NCBI RefSeq assembly: GCF_024979315.1
Contig: NZ_JANLCK010000004.1
Location: 248,001 to 312,000, forward strand
Reading direction: 5' to 3'
From: Herbiconiux oxytropis
Lineage (GTDB): Bacteria; Actinomycetota; Actinomycetes; Actinomycetales; Microbacteriaceae
DNA: 64,000 nt
The position numbers and the translations under genes were made by a program. Positions 28,916 through 37,074 of the stretch are shown piece after piece. The notes beneath the pieces are model-generated. The model was not told where the DNA came from and did not search any database. It saw only the letters and a program-made list of their open reading frames with translations. How positions within the stretch are numbered: the first letter of the stretch is position 1; each line of letters starts with the position of its first letter.

Positions 28916-29749
28916 GTGAGCGCGCACTTCGTCGTCGTCCCGGCCTGGCAGGGCTCCGGCTCGAGCCGCGCCATGCGGCTGATCGACGGCGCCGACGCCA
29001 TCCGGGGCGACCTGCCGGCGGCCTCCACCACGGTGGTGGGGGTGCCGGGGGGCGCGGGCGAGTCCCTCGGCACGGGCGTGCACCGCTACTCCTCCATCGC
29101 GCAGATCGCCGAGTCGGTCGCGGCCGCCCTCGAGGAGCTGCCCGCGACGGACGCCCTCCCGATCACCGTGGGGGGCGACTGCGGAGTCGAGTTCGCGGCC
29201 ATCCGGCATGCCCTCTCCCGCCATCCGGACACGGTGGTGGTGTGGTTCGATGCGCATCCGGATCTCAACACCCCCGAGTCGTCGCCCTCCGGCGCCTTCC
29301 ACGGCATGGTCGTGCGCACGCTCCTCGGCGGCGGCCCGGCGGAGCTCGCCCCCGAGCCTCTGCTCGAACCGGGCAGGCTTGTGCTCGCGGGCACGAGGTC
29401 GCTCGACGACGCCGAGGCCGACCATGTCGCCGAGGCCGGGATCGTGCTGCTCCCGCCCGCCCGGCTCGCCACCCCGGAGGCGCTCGTGGCCGCCGTGCGG
29501 GCCACGGGGGCGACCTCGGTCTACCTGCACGTGGACCTCGACGTGATCGATCCCGCCGAGATCACCGGGGTGGCGTTCCCCGAGCCGTTCGGCGTGCGCG
29601 TCGCCGAGCTCACCGAGGCGATCCGCGCGGTGCGCGCGGAGTTCCATCTCGTAGGCGCCGGGATCACCGAGTTCGCGCCCGCGGACCCTTCGGCGGCGGT
29701 CGACGACCTGCCCGCCATCTTGCGCATCGTCTCAGCCCTCGTACGCTGA
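28916..29749 (+). CDS. Arginase/agmatinase-family protein with altered metal site
   Basis: A 277-residue ureohydrolase-fold protein. Metal-binding segments are visible: VGGDCGVEFAA in place of the usual GGDHS, WFDAHPDLN, and YLHVDLDVIDP. The second and third blocks keep their Asp and His ligands, but the first His is Cys, so metal occupancy and substrate may differ from arginase. It starts with GTG 6 nt after the pspA stop without a clear ribosome binding site, implying coupling. It may act on a guanidino compound or a formimino amino acid; this cannot be told from sequence. Confidence 0.85.
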   Translation: MSAHFVVVPAWQGSGSSRAMRLIDGADAIRGDLPAASTTVVGVPGGAGESLGTGVHRYSSIAQIAESVAAALEELPATDALPITVGGDCGVEFAAIRHALSRHPDTVVVWFDAHPDLNTPESSPSGAFHGMVVRTLLGGGPAELAPEPLLEPGRLVLAGTRSLDDAEADHVAEAGIVLLPPARLATPEALVAAVRATGATSVYLHVDLDVIDPAEITGVAFPEPFGVRVAELTEAIRAVRAEFHLVGAGITEFAPADPSAAVDDLPAILRIVSALVR

Positions 29750-29770
29750 GCAACCGGAACAGGAGCCCAC

Positions 29771-31216
29771 ATGAGCAGCGAATACGACGTCATCGTGATC
29801 GGAGCCGGGGCGGTGGGCGAGAACGTCGCCGATCGGGCCGTGCAGGGCGGCCTCACCGTCGCCCTCGTGGAGGCGGAGCTCGTGGGCGGAGAGTGCTCCT
29901 ACTGGGCCTGCATGCCCTCGAAGGCTCTTCTCCGAAGCGGGGAGGCCGTGCGCGCGGCTCAGCGGGTCGGTGGCGCCTCGGCCGCCGTCACGGGCGACCT
30001 CGATGTGCAGGCCGTGCTGAAGCGCCGTGACTCGTTCACGAGCGAGTGGAACGACTCCGGCCAGGTCGAGTGGGTGCAGGGCGCCGGCATCGACCTCGTG
30101 CGCGGCCACGCCGTGTTCACCGGCCCCAGGGAGCTGAGGGTCACCGCGGAGAGCGGGGCCGAGAGCATCCTGCGGGCGCGCCACGCCGTCGTGGTCTCGA
30201 CGGGTTCGACGGCTCTGCTGCCGGATGTGCCCGGCCTCGCCGACGCGGCGCCCTGGACGAGCCGCGAGGCCACGAGCGCCCAGACGATCCCGGCCCGCCT
30301 CACGATCGTCGGCGGAGGGGTCGTCGCTGCCGAGATGGCCACGGCCTACGCCACCCTCGGCGCAGCCGTCGACCTCGTCTCGCGCGGCACCCTGCTCGCC
30401 GGTCAGGAGCCCTTCGCGGGAGAGATCGTCGCCGCGTCGCTCGAGGAGCTCGGCGTGACGCTGCACCTCGATCACTCCCCCGCCTCGGTCGAGCGCGGTG
30501 CCGACGGCGTCGTGCGCACGACGCTCGACGACGGCTCGGTGCTCGAGGCCGAAGAGATCCTCGTGGCCACGGGGCGGCTCCCCCGCACGGGCGATCTCGG
30601 GCTCGAGACCATCGGGCTCACGCCGGGCGACTGGCTCGACACCGACGACAGCCTGCGCGTGCTCGGCTCCGACGGCCGGCCCTTCGACGGCGGCTGGCTC
30701 TACGCCACCGGCGACGTCAACCACCGGGCCCTGCTCACGCATCAGGGCAAGTACCAGGCGCGTGCGGCGGGCGACGCGATCGCGGCCCGGGCCGCCGGCG
30801 ACGAGGTGCACGATGCTCCCTGGGGGCGGCACGCCGCCACAGCCGACCACCGCTCGGTGCCGCAGGTCACGTTCACGGATCCGCCCGTCGCCTCGGTCGG
30901 CCTCACCGCTAAGGCGGCCGAGAAGGCCGGCCTCCGCACCCGCGTGGTGGACTACGAGATCGGCAGCGTCGCGGGCGCGAGCGTGCACAGCGACGGCTAC
31001 ACCGGCACCGCGCGCATGGTCGTCGACGAAGATCGGCAGGTGATCGTGGGCGTGACCTTCGTGGGGCCCGACGTGCAGGAGCTCCTGCACTCCGCCACCG
31101 TGGCCGTGGTGGGCGAGGTGCCGCTGTCACGGCTCTGGCACGCGGTGCCCTCCTACCCCACCATCAGCGAGGTCTGGCTGCGGCTCCTCGAGGGCTACGG
31201 CCGGCAGAGCGCCTGA
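29771..31216 (+). CDS. FAD-dependent pyridine nucleotide-disulfide oxidoreductase
   Basis: A 481-residue flavoprotein of the dihydrolipoamide dehydrogenase / mercuric reductase group. FAD motif VIGAGAVGENVADRA is at residues 9-23. The redox pair Cys42/Cys47 is in GGECSYWACMPSK. The NAD(P) motif is LTIVGGGVVAAEMATAY, the second FAD motif GGWLYATGDVN, and the C-terminal His-Glu region HAVPSYPTISE. It is not the lipoamide dehydrogenase of a complex by context. AGGAG lies 7 nt before the ATG. The next gene overlaps its stop (TGATG). Confidence 0.9.
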   Translation: MSSEYDVIVIGAGAVGENVADRAVQGGLTVALVEAELVGGECSYWACMPSKALLRSGEAVRAAQRVGGASAAVTGDLDVQAVLKRRDSFTSEWNDSGQVEWVQGAGIDLVRGHAVFTGPRELRVTAESGAESILRARHAVVVSTGSTALLPDVPGLADAAPWTSREATSAQTIPARLTIVGGGVVAAEMATAYATLGAAVDLVSRGTLLAGQEPFAGEIVAASLEELGVTLHLDHSPASVERGADGVVRTTLDDGSVLEAEEILVATGRLPRTGDLGLETIGLTPGDWLDTDDSLRVLGSDGRPFDGGWLYATGDVNHRALLTHQGKYQARAAGDAIAARAAGDEVHDAPWGRHAATADHRSVPQVTFTDPPVASVGLTAKAAEKAGLRTRVVDYEIGSVAGASVHSDGYTGTARMVVDEDRQVIVGVTFVGPDVQELLHSATVAVVGEVPLSRLWHAVPSYPTISEVWLRLLEGYGRQSA

Positions 31217-31590
31217 TGGAGCGCGTGCGAGCCGTGCTCTACGCCGCGCCCGTGGCGAGGGCCGGTTACCTCTACGCCACGGGGGTCGGCCTCGTGCTCG
31301 GCACCCTCTTCGGCACCGGGAGGTTGCGCCGGGTGGACGGCCTGTTCGTGGCCACCGGGATGCCGCGCTGGGCTTTCCGCAAGGGTGGCACGTGCGTGGG
31401 CGGGGTCTACCTCACCGACACGAACGACGCCCCCCACGTGCTCCGGCACGAGGCCGTGCACCGGCAGCAGTGGAAGCAGTACGGGATGGTGTTCCCCCTG
31501 CTCTACGCCTTGGCCGGAACGAATCCGCTCACCAACCACTTCGAGATCGAGGCGGGACTCGAGGACGGCAACTACCTGCCGCGGCGCTAG
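31216..31590 (+). CDS. Small HExxH-containing protein
   Basis: A 124-residue protein with one N-terminal hydrophobic segment (GYLYATGVGLVLGTLFG) and the metallopeptidase-like motif HEAVH at residues 78-82 (HExxH) in VLRHEAVHRQQWKQYG. Glu110/Glu112 in NHFEIEAGLEDGNY could supply a third ligand. The hydrophobic stretch MVFPLLYALAG lies between. It is too small for known protease families, and similar proteins are often left as hypothetical. Its ATG overlaps the stop of the oxidoreductase gene (TGATG), so it is coupled to it. Confidence 0.75.
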   Translation: MERVRAVLYAAPVARAGYLYATGVGLVLGTLFGTGRLRRVDGLFVATGMPRWAFRKGGTCVGGVYLTDTNDAPHVLRHEAVHRQQWKQYGMVFPLLYALAGTNPLTNHFEIEAGLEDGNYLPRR

Positions 31591-31664
31591 GTAGCTTGCC
31601 TCTTCTCTGAACCGCCGCACGACGCCCACCCGCGCAAAATAAACGAGCTTTGATCAGGTATTTC

Positions 31665-31673
31665 TGATAGAAT
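31665..31673 (+). promoter_or_regulatory. Extended -10 promoter of the DUF222/HNH gene
   Basis: TGATAGAAT is an extended -10 (TGn plus TAGAAT at 31668-31673), ending 6 nt before the ATG at 31680. There is no Shine-Dalgarno, so the mRNA is probably leaderless. The surrounding 40 bp are strikingly AT-rich for this genome. Confidence 0.5.
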
Positions 31674-31679
31674 CTCAGC

Positions 31680-33083
31680 ATGCTGACAGCCGCTCGACTC
31701 CGAGAGATTGCGGACGACCTTCGGGTCGTCGCGCGGGAGATCGGCGCGGGGCTGGCCGGGGTTGGTGATGACGAGCTGCTTGAAGTCATGGGGGCGATCG
31801 AGGGGGTCGGGCGGGTCGTCGGGGCCGTGCAGGTGCGGGTTGCCGGGGAAGTCGGGGTGCGTTCGCGGCGGGAGCTCGGCGACGAGGGGCTGAGCCGGGC
31901 GCAGAACTTCACGAGTGCGGTCAAGCTCGTCGCGAGCGTCACCGGGGCGTCAGCACACGAGTGCAAGGTGCGGCTCGAGATCGGGCGGAAGCTCCGCGGG
32001 GCCGTGCTTCTGGGTGGCGGGGAGGGGCCGGCGCCGTTCCCGCTCGTGACGCAAGGGCTCGACGAGGGCGCGCTTGGGGTCGAGACGGCTTCGGTCATCG
32101 TTCGGCACTGCGGCGCACTTATGGAGCGCGGGTGCTCCCCCGACCTCGTGGCACGTGCCGAGCAGACGCTCGTCGACGAGACCGTCGCGCTTCGGCTGAC
32201 TGCAGATCAGACGGCCAAGCTCGCCATCCGCCTGCGCGAGGTCATCGACCCCGACGGTGCTGAGCCTCGGGACGAGGTGCACCGGCTGCAGCGCTCGCTC
32301 ACCATCGCGCAGGCTCACGACGGCATGATCCGCGGGCGGTTCGCGCTCACGCCCGAGCAAGGCGGGGTCTGGCTGGCGAGCATCCAGGCGATGCAGAGCC
32401 CGCGCGTGATCGGTTCTTCGGCCGGCGGACCGCGGTTCGTCAGCGACTCCGAGTTCGTGGCGCAGACCGCCACCGCCGACACCCGCACGCAGGTGCAGAA
32501 GAACGCTGACACCGTCACCGAACTCATCGCACGTGCCGCCGGAGCTCCCGACATGCCCCACATCAACGGCGCCACCACCACGGTCAACGTGCACATCTCA
32601 CTCGACGACCTCGAGGCGGGGCGCGGGGTCGGCTGGATCGACGGCATCGACGAACCCGTCCCCGCCTCCACCGTGGCGCAGCTGCGCTGCCACTCCCCCG
32701 TCGCCGCCACCCTCTTCGGCGATCGGGGCGAGGTGCTCCACCACGGCAAGTCGAAACGGCTCTTCACGGCGGCCCAGAACCGGGCCCTCGCGGCGCGGGA
32801 CGGCGGGTGCGTGTGGCCGGATTGCGATCGGCCTCCGTCGTTCTGCGAGACGCATCATGCGGACGAATGGGTCTCCGACGATCATCCACCGGGGCGCACC
32901 GACATCGACAACGGGGTGCTGCTCTGCCACTTCCACCACAGCCACCTGCACCGGTCGGCCTGGAAGCTCGTGATGCTCGGAGGGGTGCCGCACATCGTGC
33001 CGCCTCGATGGGTCGACATCGAGCAGGTGCCGATCCCCACCAGCCGCCGACGCACGCGCGGACCACGGCACGAAGCTGCCTGA
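31680..33083 (+). CDS. DUF222 / HNH endonuclease-like protein (13E12 family)
   Basis: A 467-residue protein. The N-terminal DUF222 region (residues about 20-330) is followed by an HNH motif: RDGGCVWPDCDRPP, CETHHADEW, DNGVLLCHFHHSHLH, with paired Cys for a structural zinc. This is the actinobacterial 13E12-repeat family, which is often present in many copies per genome; nuclease activity is assumed from the motif, not shown. The gene uses looser codons than its neighbours near the 5' end (runs of GGGG and TTGGTG) and an AT-rich promoter, in keeping with horizontal spread. Confidence 0.93.
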   Translation: MLTAARLREIADDLRVVAREIGAGLAGVGDDELLEVMGAIEGVGRVVGAVQVRVAGEVGVRSRRELGDEGLSRAQNFTSAVKLVASVTGASAHECKVRLEIGRKLRGAVLLGGGEGPAPFPLVTQGLDEGALGVETASVIVRHCGALMERGCSPDLVARAEQTLVDETVALRLTADQTAKLAIRLREVIDPDGAEPRDEVHRLQRSLTIAQAHDGMIRGRFALTPEQGGVWLASIQAMQSPRVIGSSAGGPRFVSDSEFVAQTATADTRTQVQKNADTVTELIARAAGAPDMPHINGATTTVNVHISLDDLEAGRGVGWIDGIDEPVPASTVAQLRCHSPVAATLFGDRGEVLHHGKSKRLFTAAQNRALAARDGGCVWPDCDRPPSFCETHHADEWVSDDHPPGRTDIDNGVLLCHFHHSHLHRSAWKLVMLGGVPHIVPPRWVDIEQVPIPTSRRRTRGPRHEAA

Positions 33084-33189
33084 GCGAAGCCCCGCTGCCC
33101 GAGGGCCCCGATCGCGCGCTCCCGGTGGAGGCTGGGTCCAACGCCACCCCTGCCACGTCACACGACGGCGAGGCCCGGCCACACGAAGC

Positions 33190-33570
33190 CTAGCGCTCGA
33201 GAAGAGCCGCGTCCCCCGTGAACCAGACGCACATCTCGTCGCCGTCGAGCTCGGCGTCGCCGGTCGACATCTCACCCATCCAGGCCGAGACGGCGCGCTG
33301 CACAGCCTGACCGGGAGCGCAGGCGAGGCCCGAGCCCATCGGGCCGGTGCGCACGTCGCGCGGGAGCCAGGTGACGGTCACGCGCTCGGGCGTGGCGATC
33401 GGGTCGATGTCGGCGGCGCTCGGCACCTCGACGAACACCTGCCCGCGGGCCTTCTCCCCGAGGAGGGCGACGACCGTGCGGATCGACTCGAGGTCGGCTT
33501 CGGTGCCGGCGATGAGCACGCGGCCGGTGGCGCGGGAGACGTCGGTGGCGTCGGAGGCGATCGTGAACAT
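33190..33570 (-). CDS. Stand-alone SIP-domain protein (siderophore-interacting)
   Basis: A 126-residue protein matching the C-terminal (NADPH-binding) SIP domain of siderophore-interacting ferric reductases: VLIAGTEADLESIRTVVALL, VTVTWLPRD and the C-terminal EMCVWFTGDAALLE. The FAD-binding half is missing, so it cannot be a complete reductase; it may work with another protein or have lost the enzyme role. The ATG at 33570 is preferred because the upstream ATG at 33588 lies inside an iron box and -10. Iron-dependent repression is strongly suggested. Confidence 0.82.
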   Translation of the reverse strand: MFTIASDATDVSRATGRVLIAGTEADLESIRTVVALLGEKARGQVFVEVPSAADIDPIATPERVTVTWLPRDVRTGPMGSGLACAPGQAVQRAVSAWMGEMSTGDAELDGDEMCVWFTGDAALLER

Positions 33571-33575
33571 TGAAG

Positions 33576-33594
33576 TCAGTATAGGCATACCTAA
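33576..33594 (-). promoter_or_regulatory. DtxR/IdeR-type iron box over a leaderless promoter
   Basis: On the minus strand the 19-mer TTAGGTATGCCTATACTGA matches about 14 of 19 positions of the DtxR/IdeR consensus TTAGGTTAGSCTAACCTAA. It contains the -10-like TATACT (33578-33583), which ends 7 nt before the ATG at 33570. A bound iron regulator would block RNA polymerase directly. It abuts the stop of the amidase gene. Confidence 0.65.
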
Positions 33595-33595
33595 C

Positions 33596-35029
33596 TTAGG
33601 ATTGCCACACCTCAGGATGCACGTGCTCCCAGCGCAGCCGGCGCTCGAGCTGGCGGCCCAGTGCGAACAGCGTCGCCTCCCCGCCTGGGCGTCCGATGAG
33701 CTGCGCGCCCATCGGCAGTCCGCCCTCCGTGCGGTGCACGGGCAAGGTGATGGCGGGCAGCCCGCTCACGTTCACGAACGACGTGAACGGCGTGTACTGC
33801 ACCTGCTGTGCGAAGTTGTGCTCGCCGTCCTCCTGGTCGTACCAGCCCACCGGCCGGGGTGTCAGCGCGAGGGTGGGCGTGAGCACGGCGTCGAACCGAT
33901 CGAACTGGTGGATTATGGAACGCTCGAAGGCGCTGAGGGTGGCGAGCGCCGATGCCAACTGCGATGCGGGCACCGCGCGGCCCCGGTGCATGAGCCAGCG
34001 CGTGAGCGGCTCGAGGAGGTGTTCGGTGGAGTCGTCGGCGGGGATGAGTGAAGCACCCACCTGCCAGATGGTGCGGAACGCCCCGGGGTACTCGGGAGCG
34101 GGCTCGAGGGAGAACTCCTCCATGCCGTGCCCGAGCTCGACGAGTCCGTCCCGCGCCACAGCCAGGGCCGCGCGCGCCTCGGGCGACACCGTGATGTCGT
34201 AGTCGGTCTGCCAGGGCGAGTCCGTCGTGAGCCCGATCTGGAAGCGGCCCTCGCCGCGCACCGCCGCGCCGAGGTACTGCCCGTCGTCGTACTCGGGAGC
34301 GCGCAGCGCGAAGTGGTGCCGGATGCGCCCGCCCCGCCGGGCGATCATGCCGTCCAGCAGCAGGGCGGCATCCGTCACCGACCGGGCGATCGGCCCGCCC
34401 ACCCCGAGGCCGGCGAGGGAGTCGATGCCCGATTGGGCCGGCACGAGGCCGCGCGAGGGCTTCAGTCCCACCAGGCCGCACGCGGCAGCGGGGATGCGGA
34501 TCGATCCGCCACCGTCGGAGCCGGGAGCGAACGGCAGCAGGCCGGCGGCCACGGCCACGGCTGCTCCCCCGCTCGACCCACCCGCACCGAGTGCGGTGTC
34601 GTACGGGTCACGCGCCGGTGGGGCGACGAGGTTCTCGGTGTAGCTCGGAAGGCCGAACTCCGGGGTCGCGGTCTTGCCGAGACTCACGGTTCCCGCGGCG
34701 TCGAGCTGCTGCGCGATCTCGTCGCTGGACTCCGGCACGAACTGCTCGAACAGCCGGGAGCCGAACGTCGTGCGCACACCGGCACGGCGGGTCAGATCCT
34801 TGTCGGCCGAGGGCAGCCCCCACAGCGGCGCCGTGCGGTCCTCCGACGTGTCGAGCGCATGGGCCCGCCTGCGCGCCCGCTCGGCGGTGACCGTGTGGAA
34901 CGCTCCGAGCTCGCCGTCGAGCCGCTCGATCCGCTCGAGGTAGTGCTCGGTCACCTCCAGCACGCCGAGGTCGCCGCGCTGCAGCAGGCGGTACTGCTCG
35001 AGGGCGCTGAGGTCGTGGATCTCGGTCAT
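33596..35029 (-). CDS. Amidase (amidase-signature family)
   Basis: A 477-residue amidase-signature hydrolase. The Ser-cisSer-Lys triad is visible as Lys77 in LPSADKDLTRR, the pair in GAGGSSGGAAVAVAAG and the nucleophile Ser176 in GSDGGGSIRIPAAACG. Family members hydrolyse a wide range of amides. The substrate cannot be inferred, and the neighbours do not include gatB or gatC, so it is not the tRNA amidotransferase subunit. The stop is 2 nt from the iron box of the next gene. Confidence 0.92.
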   Translation of the reverse strand: MTEIHDLSALEQYRLLQRGDLGVLEVTEHYLERIERLDGELGAFHTVTAERARRRAHALDTSEDRTAPLWGLPSADKDLTRRAGVRTTFGSRLFEQFVPESSDEIAQQLDAAGTVSLGKTATPEFGLPSYTENLVAPPARDPYDTALGAGGSSGGAAVAVAAGLLPFAPGSDGGGSIRIPAAACGLVGLKPSRGLVPAQSGIDSLAGLGVGGPIARSVTDAALLLDGMIARRGGRIRHHFALRAPEYDDGQYLGAAVRGEGRFQIGLTTDSPWQTDYDITVSPEARAALAVARDGLVELGHGMEEFSLEPAPEYPGAFRTIWQVGASLIPADDSTEHLLEPLTRWLMHRGRAVPASQLASALATLSAFERSIIHQFDRFDAVLTPTLALTPRPVGWYDQEDGEHNFAQQVQYTPFTSFVNVSGLPAITLPVHRTEGGLPMGAQLIGRPGGEATLFALGRQLERRLRWEHVHPEVWQS

Positions 35030-35045
35030 GCTCTCGTCCCGCCTC

Positions 35046-35636
35046 CTACTTCAGCGACTTCTGCAGCAGCACCGTGCCGAGCCAGTGCCCGAACTTGAAG
35101 CCGACTCGGCCGAGGCGCCCGACCTCCTTGAAACCGAAGCCCTCGTGCAGTCGGATGGAGGCATCCGCACCCTGGTCGGCGATCACCGCGAGCATCTCCT
35201 TGATTCCGGCCTGCTTCGAGCGGTCGATGAGCTCCTTCAGCAGCGCCTTGCCGAGGCCCTTGCCCGTGGCGGCGGGCCCCAGGTAGATCGAGTTCTCGAC
35301 CGTCCGACGGTAAGCGGCCTTCTGCTTCCAGGCCGAGACGTAGGCGAAGCCGAGGATGGTACCGGCAGGAGATTCGGCCACGAGGAAGGGGTAGTCGAAC
35401 TTGCGGGTCCAGGTGAACTTCTGCCGCCACTCCTTGAGGGTCATCGCGTCTTCGTCGAACGTGACGACGGTGTTGGCGACGTAGTGGTTGTAGATCTCGC
35501 GCACGTACGGCAGATCGGTCTCCACGGCGTCGCGGATGGAGAACTCGAACGGCACCTCGAGCGGCGGCTTCTCGGTGGGGGCCGGCCGGAGCTTCCTCGG
35601 CAGAGTGCGACGCGGCTGGTACTCCTCTTCCAACAT
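35046..35636 (-). CDS. GNAT N-acetyltransferase (phosphinothricin acetyltransferase-like)
   Basis: A 196-residue acetyltransferase. The core begins at about residue 30 (FSIRDAVETDLPYVREIYNHYV), matching the PAT/MnaT group, with the acetyl-CoA loop in GPAATGKGLGKALLKELI and the late motif HEGFGFKEVGRLGRVGFKFG. A basic N-terminal tail of 30 residues is extra. The substrate may be methionine sulfone/sulfoximine-type compounds in related enzymes. The promoter is leaderless: TAGGCT ends 6 nt before the ATG. It is 4 nt from the ung stop. Confidence 0.87.
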   Translation of the reverse strand: MLEEEYQPRRTLPRKLRPAPTEKPPLEVPFEFSIRDAVETDLPYVREIYNHYVANTVVTFDEDAMTLKEWRQKFTWTRKFDYPFLVAESPAGTILGFAYVSAWKQKAAYRRTVENSIYLGPAATGKGLGKALLKELIDRSKQAGIKEMLAVIADQGADASIRLHEGFGFKEVGRLGRVGFKFGHWLGTVLLQKSLK

Positions 35637-35640
35637 CCGT

Positions 35641-36333
35641 TCAGCCTACGCGCCAGTCCACGGGATCCGCGCCCTGCTCGGCCAGCAGCGCGTTCGCCCG
35701 ACTGAACGGCTTCGATCCGAAGAAGCCGCGCCTGGCCGACAGCGGGCTCGGATGCGCCGAGACGATCGAGGGCACATCGCCGAGCAGCGGCACGAGACCC
35801 GCGGCGTCGCGCCCCCAGAGGATCGCGACGAGGGGACCACCGCGGGCGGCGAGGACCTCGATGGCGTGGCCCGTCACCTCCTCCCACCCCTTTCCCCGGT
35901 GCGAGCCCGCGACCCCCGGGGTCACCGTCAGCACGCGGTTCAAGAGCATCACGCCGTACGCGCCCCAGGCCGAGAGGTCGCCGTGGTCGGAGGGCGGGAT
36001 GCCGAGGTCGTCGTCGAGTTCGCGATAGATGTTGCCGAGACTCCGCGGCACGGGCCGCACCTCGCGGGCGGTCGCGAACGAGAGTCCGATCGGGTGCCCG
36101 GGGGTCGGATACGGATCCTGCCCCACGATGAGCACCCGCACGCCCGCGAGCGGAGCGCGGAACGCCCGCAGCACATTCTCCCCGGCAGGGAGGTAGCCAC
36201 GGCCGGAGGCGTTCTCGGCGCGGAGGAAGTCGCCGAGCGCCGCGATCCGCTCAGCGACGGGGGCGAGCGCCTCGGCCCAGCCGGGGTCGATGGCGCCGGA
36301 GCGAGCGAGCTCGGGAAGGGACAGGGGTGACAC
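35641..36333 (-). CDS. ung: Uracil-DNA glycosylase
   Basis: A 230-residue family 1 UDG that removes uracil from DNA. The water-activating loop is [17 protein letters not shown], and the leucine-intercalation loop [17 protein letters not shown] is complete. [19 protein letters not shown] is also conserved. It begins with GTG at 36333, 15 nt after the S51-type peptidase gene. Length and motifs are normal. Confidence 0.96.
   Translation of the reverse strand: MSPLSLPELARSGAIDPGWAEALAPVAERIAALGDFLRAENASGRGYLPAGENVLRAFRAPLAGVRVLIVGQDPYPTPGHPIGLSFATAREVRPVPRSLGNIYRELDDDLGIPPSDHGDLSAWGAYGVMLLNRVLTVTPGVAGSHRGKGWEEVTGHAIEVLAARGGPLVAILWGRDAAGLVPLLGDVPSIVSAHPSPLSARRGFFGSKPFSRANALLAEQGADPVDWRVG
35643..35648 (-). 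promoter_or_regulatory. -10 element overlapping the ung stop
   Basis: On the minus strand TAGGCT is followed by 6 nt (gaacgg) and the ATG at 35636. It overlaps the last base of the ung stop codon. There is no separate ribosome binding site, so a leaderless GNAT mRNA is likely even though the gene directly follows ung. Confidence 0.45.
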
Positions 36334-36348
36334 GACGGTGGGATCGCC

Positions 36349-37074
36349 TCAGGAGGCGCCGGCCGTGGAGACGCGCACGCTGCCGGAGTCGGGCGTGATC
36401 TTCCAGACCGAACCGCGGCCGAGCACCTGGAGCGGACCCTCGCCGATCACGAGAGCGGTGTGCTCGTCGATGGCGACTCCCCCGTCGACCACGCCGGCCT
36501 CCGTGGCCGCGATCAGGCGCGACACCGAGCCCCACTGCGCCGCGTGCACGTCGACCGCGAGGTCGATCAGGCCGATGCCGGGGGCCACAGTGAGCTGTTC
36601 GAGGTCTTCGGCCGCCTCCTCGGCGCCGATCTCGACGGTATCGATCTTCCAGCCGCCCACGACGGCCTTCTCGGCCGCGATCGCGGCTCCCGCGGAGAAC
36701 CCCAGGTAGGGCACCCCGGAGGCCACGAGCCGCCTGAGCTCGCCGAACGAAGGCTCGAGCGAGGCGCGGTAGGCGGGCGTCAGGCCACCCCAGACGACGA
36801 TGCCGTCGACCTCGGCGAACGACGCGGGCTCGATGGGCGTTCCCTCGGGCGCAAGCACGGCGACCGCATCGATCTTGCCCAGATGCTCGAACGCGGTCAC
36901 GAGTTCGGCGAACCGCTCGGGGCCGTCGCCATCGCGCACGAGCACGATCGCGAGCCGAGCGCCCTCGATCTTGCCGGCCGCCTCGGCGTGCGCCGCGAGC
37001 TCCTCGAAGAACGGACGGTAGACGGCGCCGTCGTCCTCCATCGGCCAGCCGCCGCCGACGAGGTGGATGCTCAC
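36349..37074 (-). CDS. Peptidase S51-like (dipeptidase E / type 1 GATase-like) protein
   Basis: A 241-residue protein with the class I glutamine amidotransferase-like fold. The nucleophile elbow is YLGFSAGAAIAAEKA, with Ser replacing Cys as in dipeptidase E and cyanophycinase. The early motif SIHLVGGGWPMED is family-like. Its substrate may be an Asp- or isoAsp-dipeptide; this is inferred from the family only. The GTG at 37074 overlaps the stop of the phosphoribosyltransferase gene by 4 bp (GTGA), which fixes the start. Confidence 0.8.
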   Translation of the reverse strand: MSIHLVGGGWPMEDDGAVYRPFFEELAAHAEAAGKIEGARLAIVLVRDGDGPERFAELVTAFEHLGKIDAVAVLAPEGTPIEPASFAEVDGIVVWGGLTPAYRASLEPSFGELRRLVASGVPYLGFSAGAAIAAEKAVVGGWKIDTVEIGAEEAAEDLEQLTVAPGIGLIDLAVDVHAAQWGSVSRLIAATEAGVVDGGVAIDEHTALVIGEGPLQVLGRGSVWKITPDSGSVRVSTAGAS

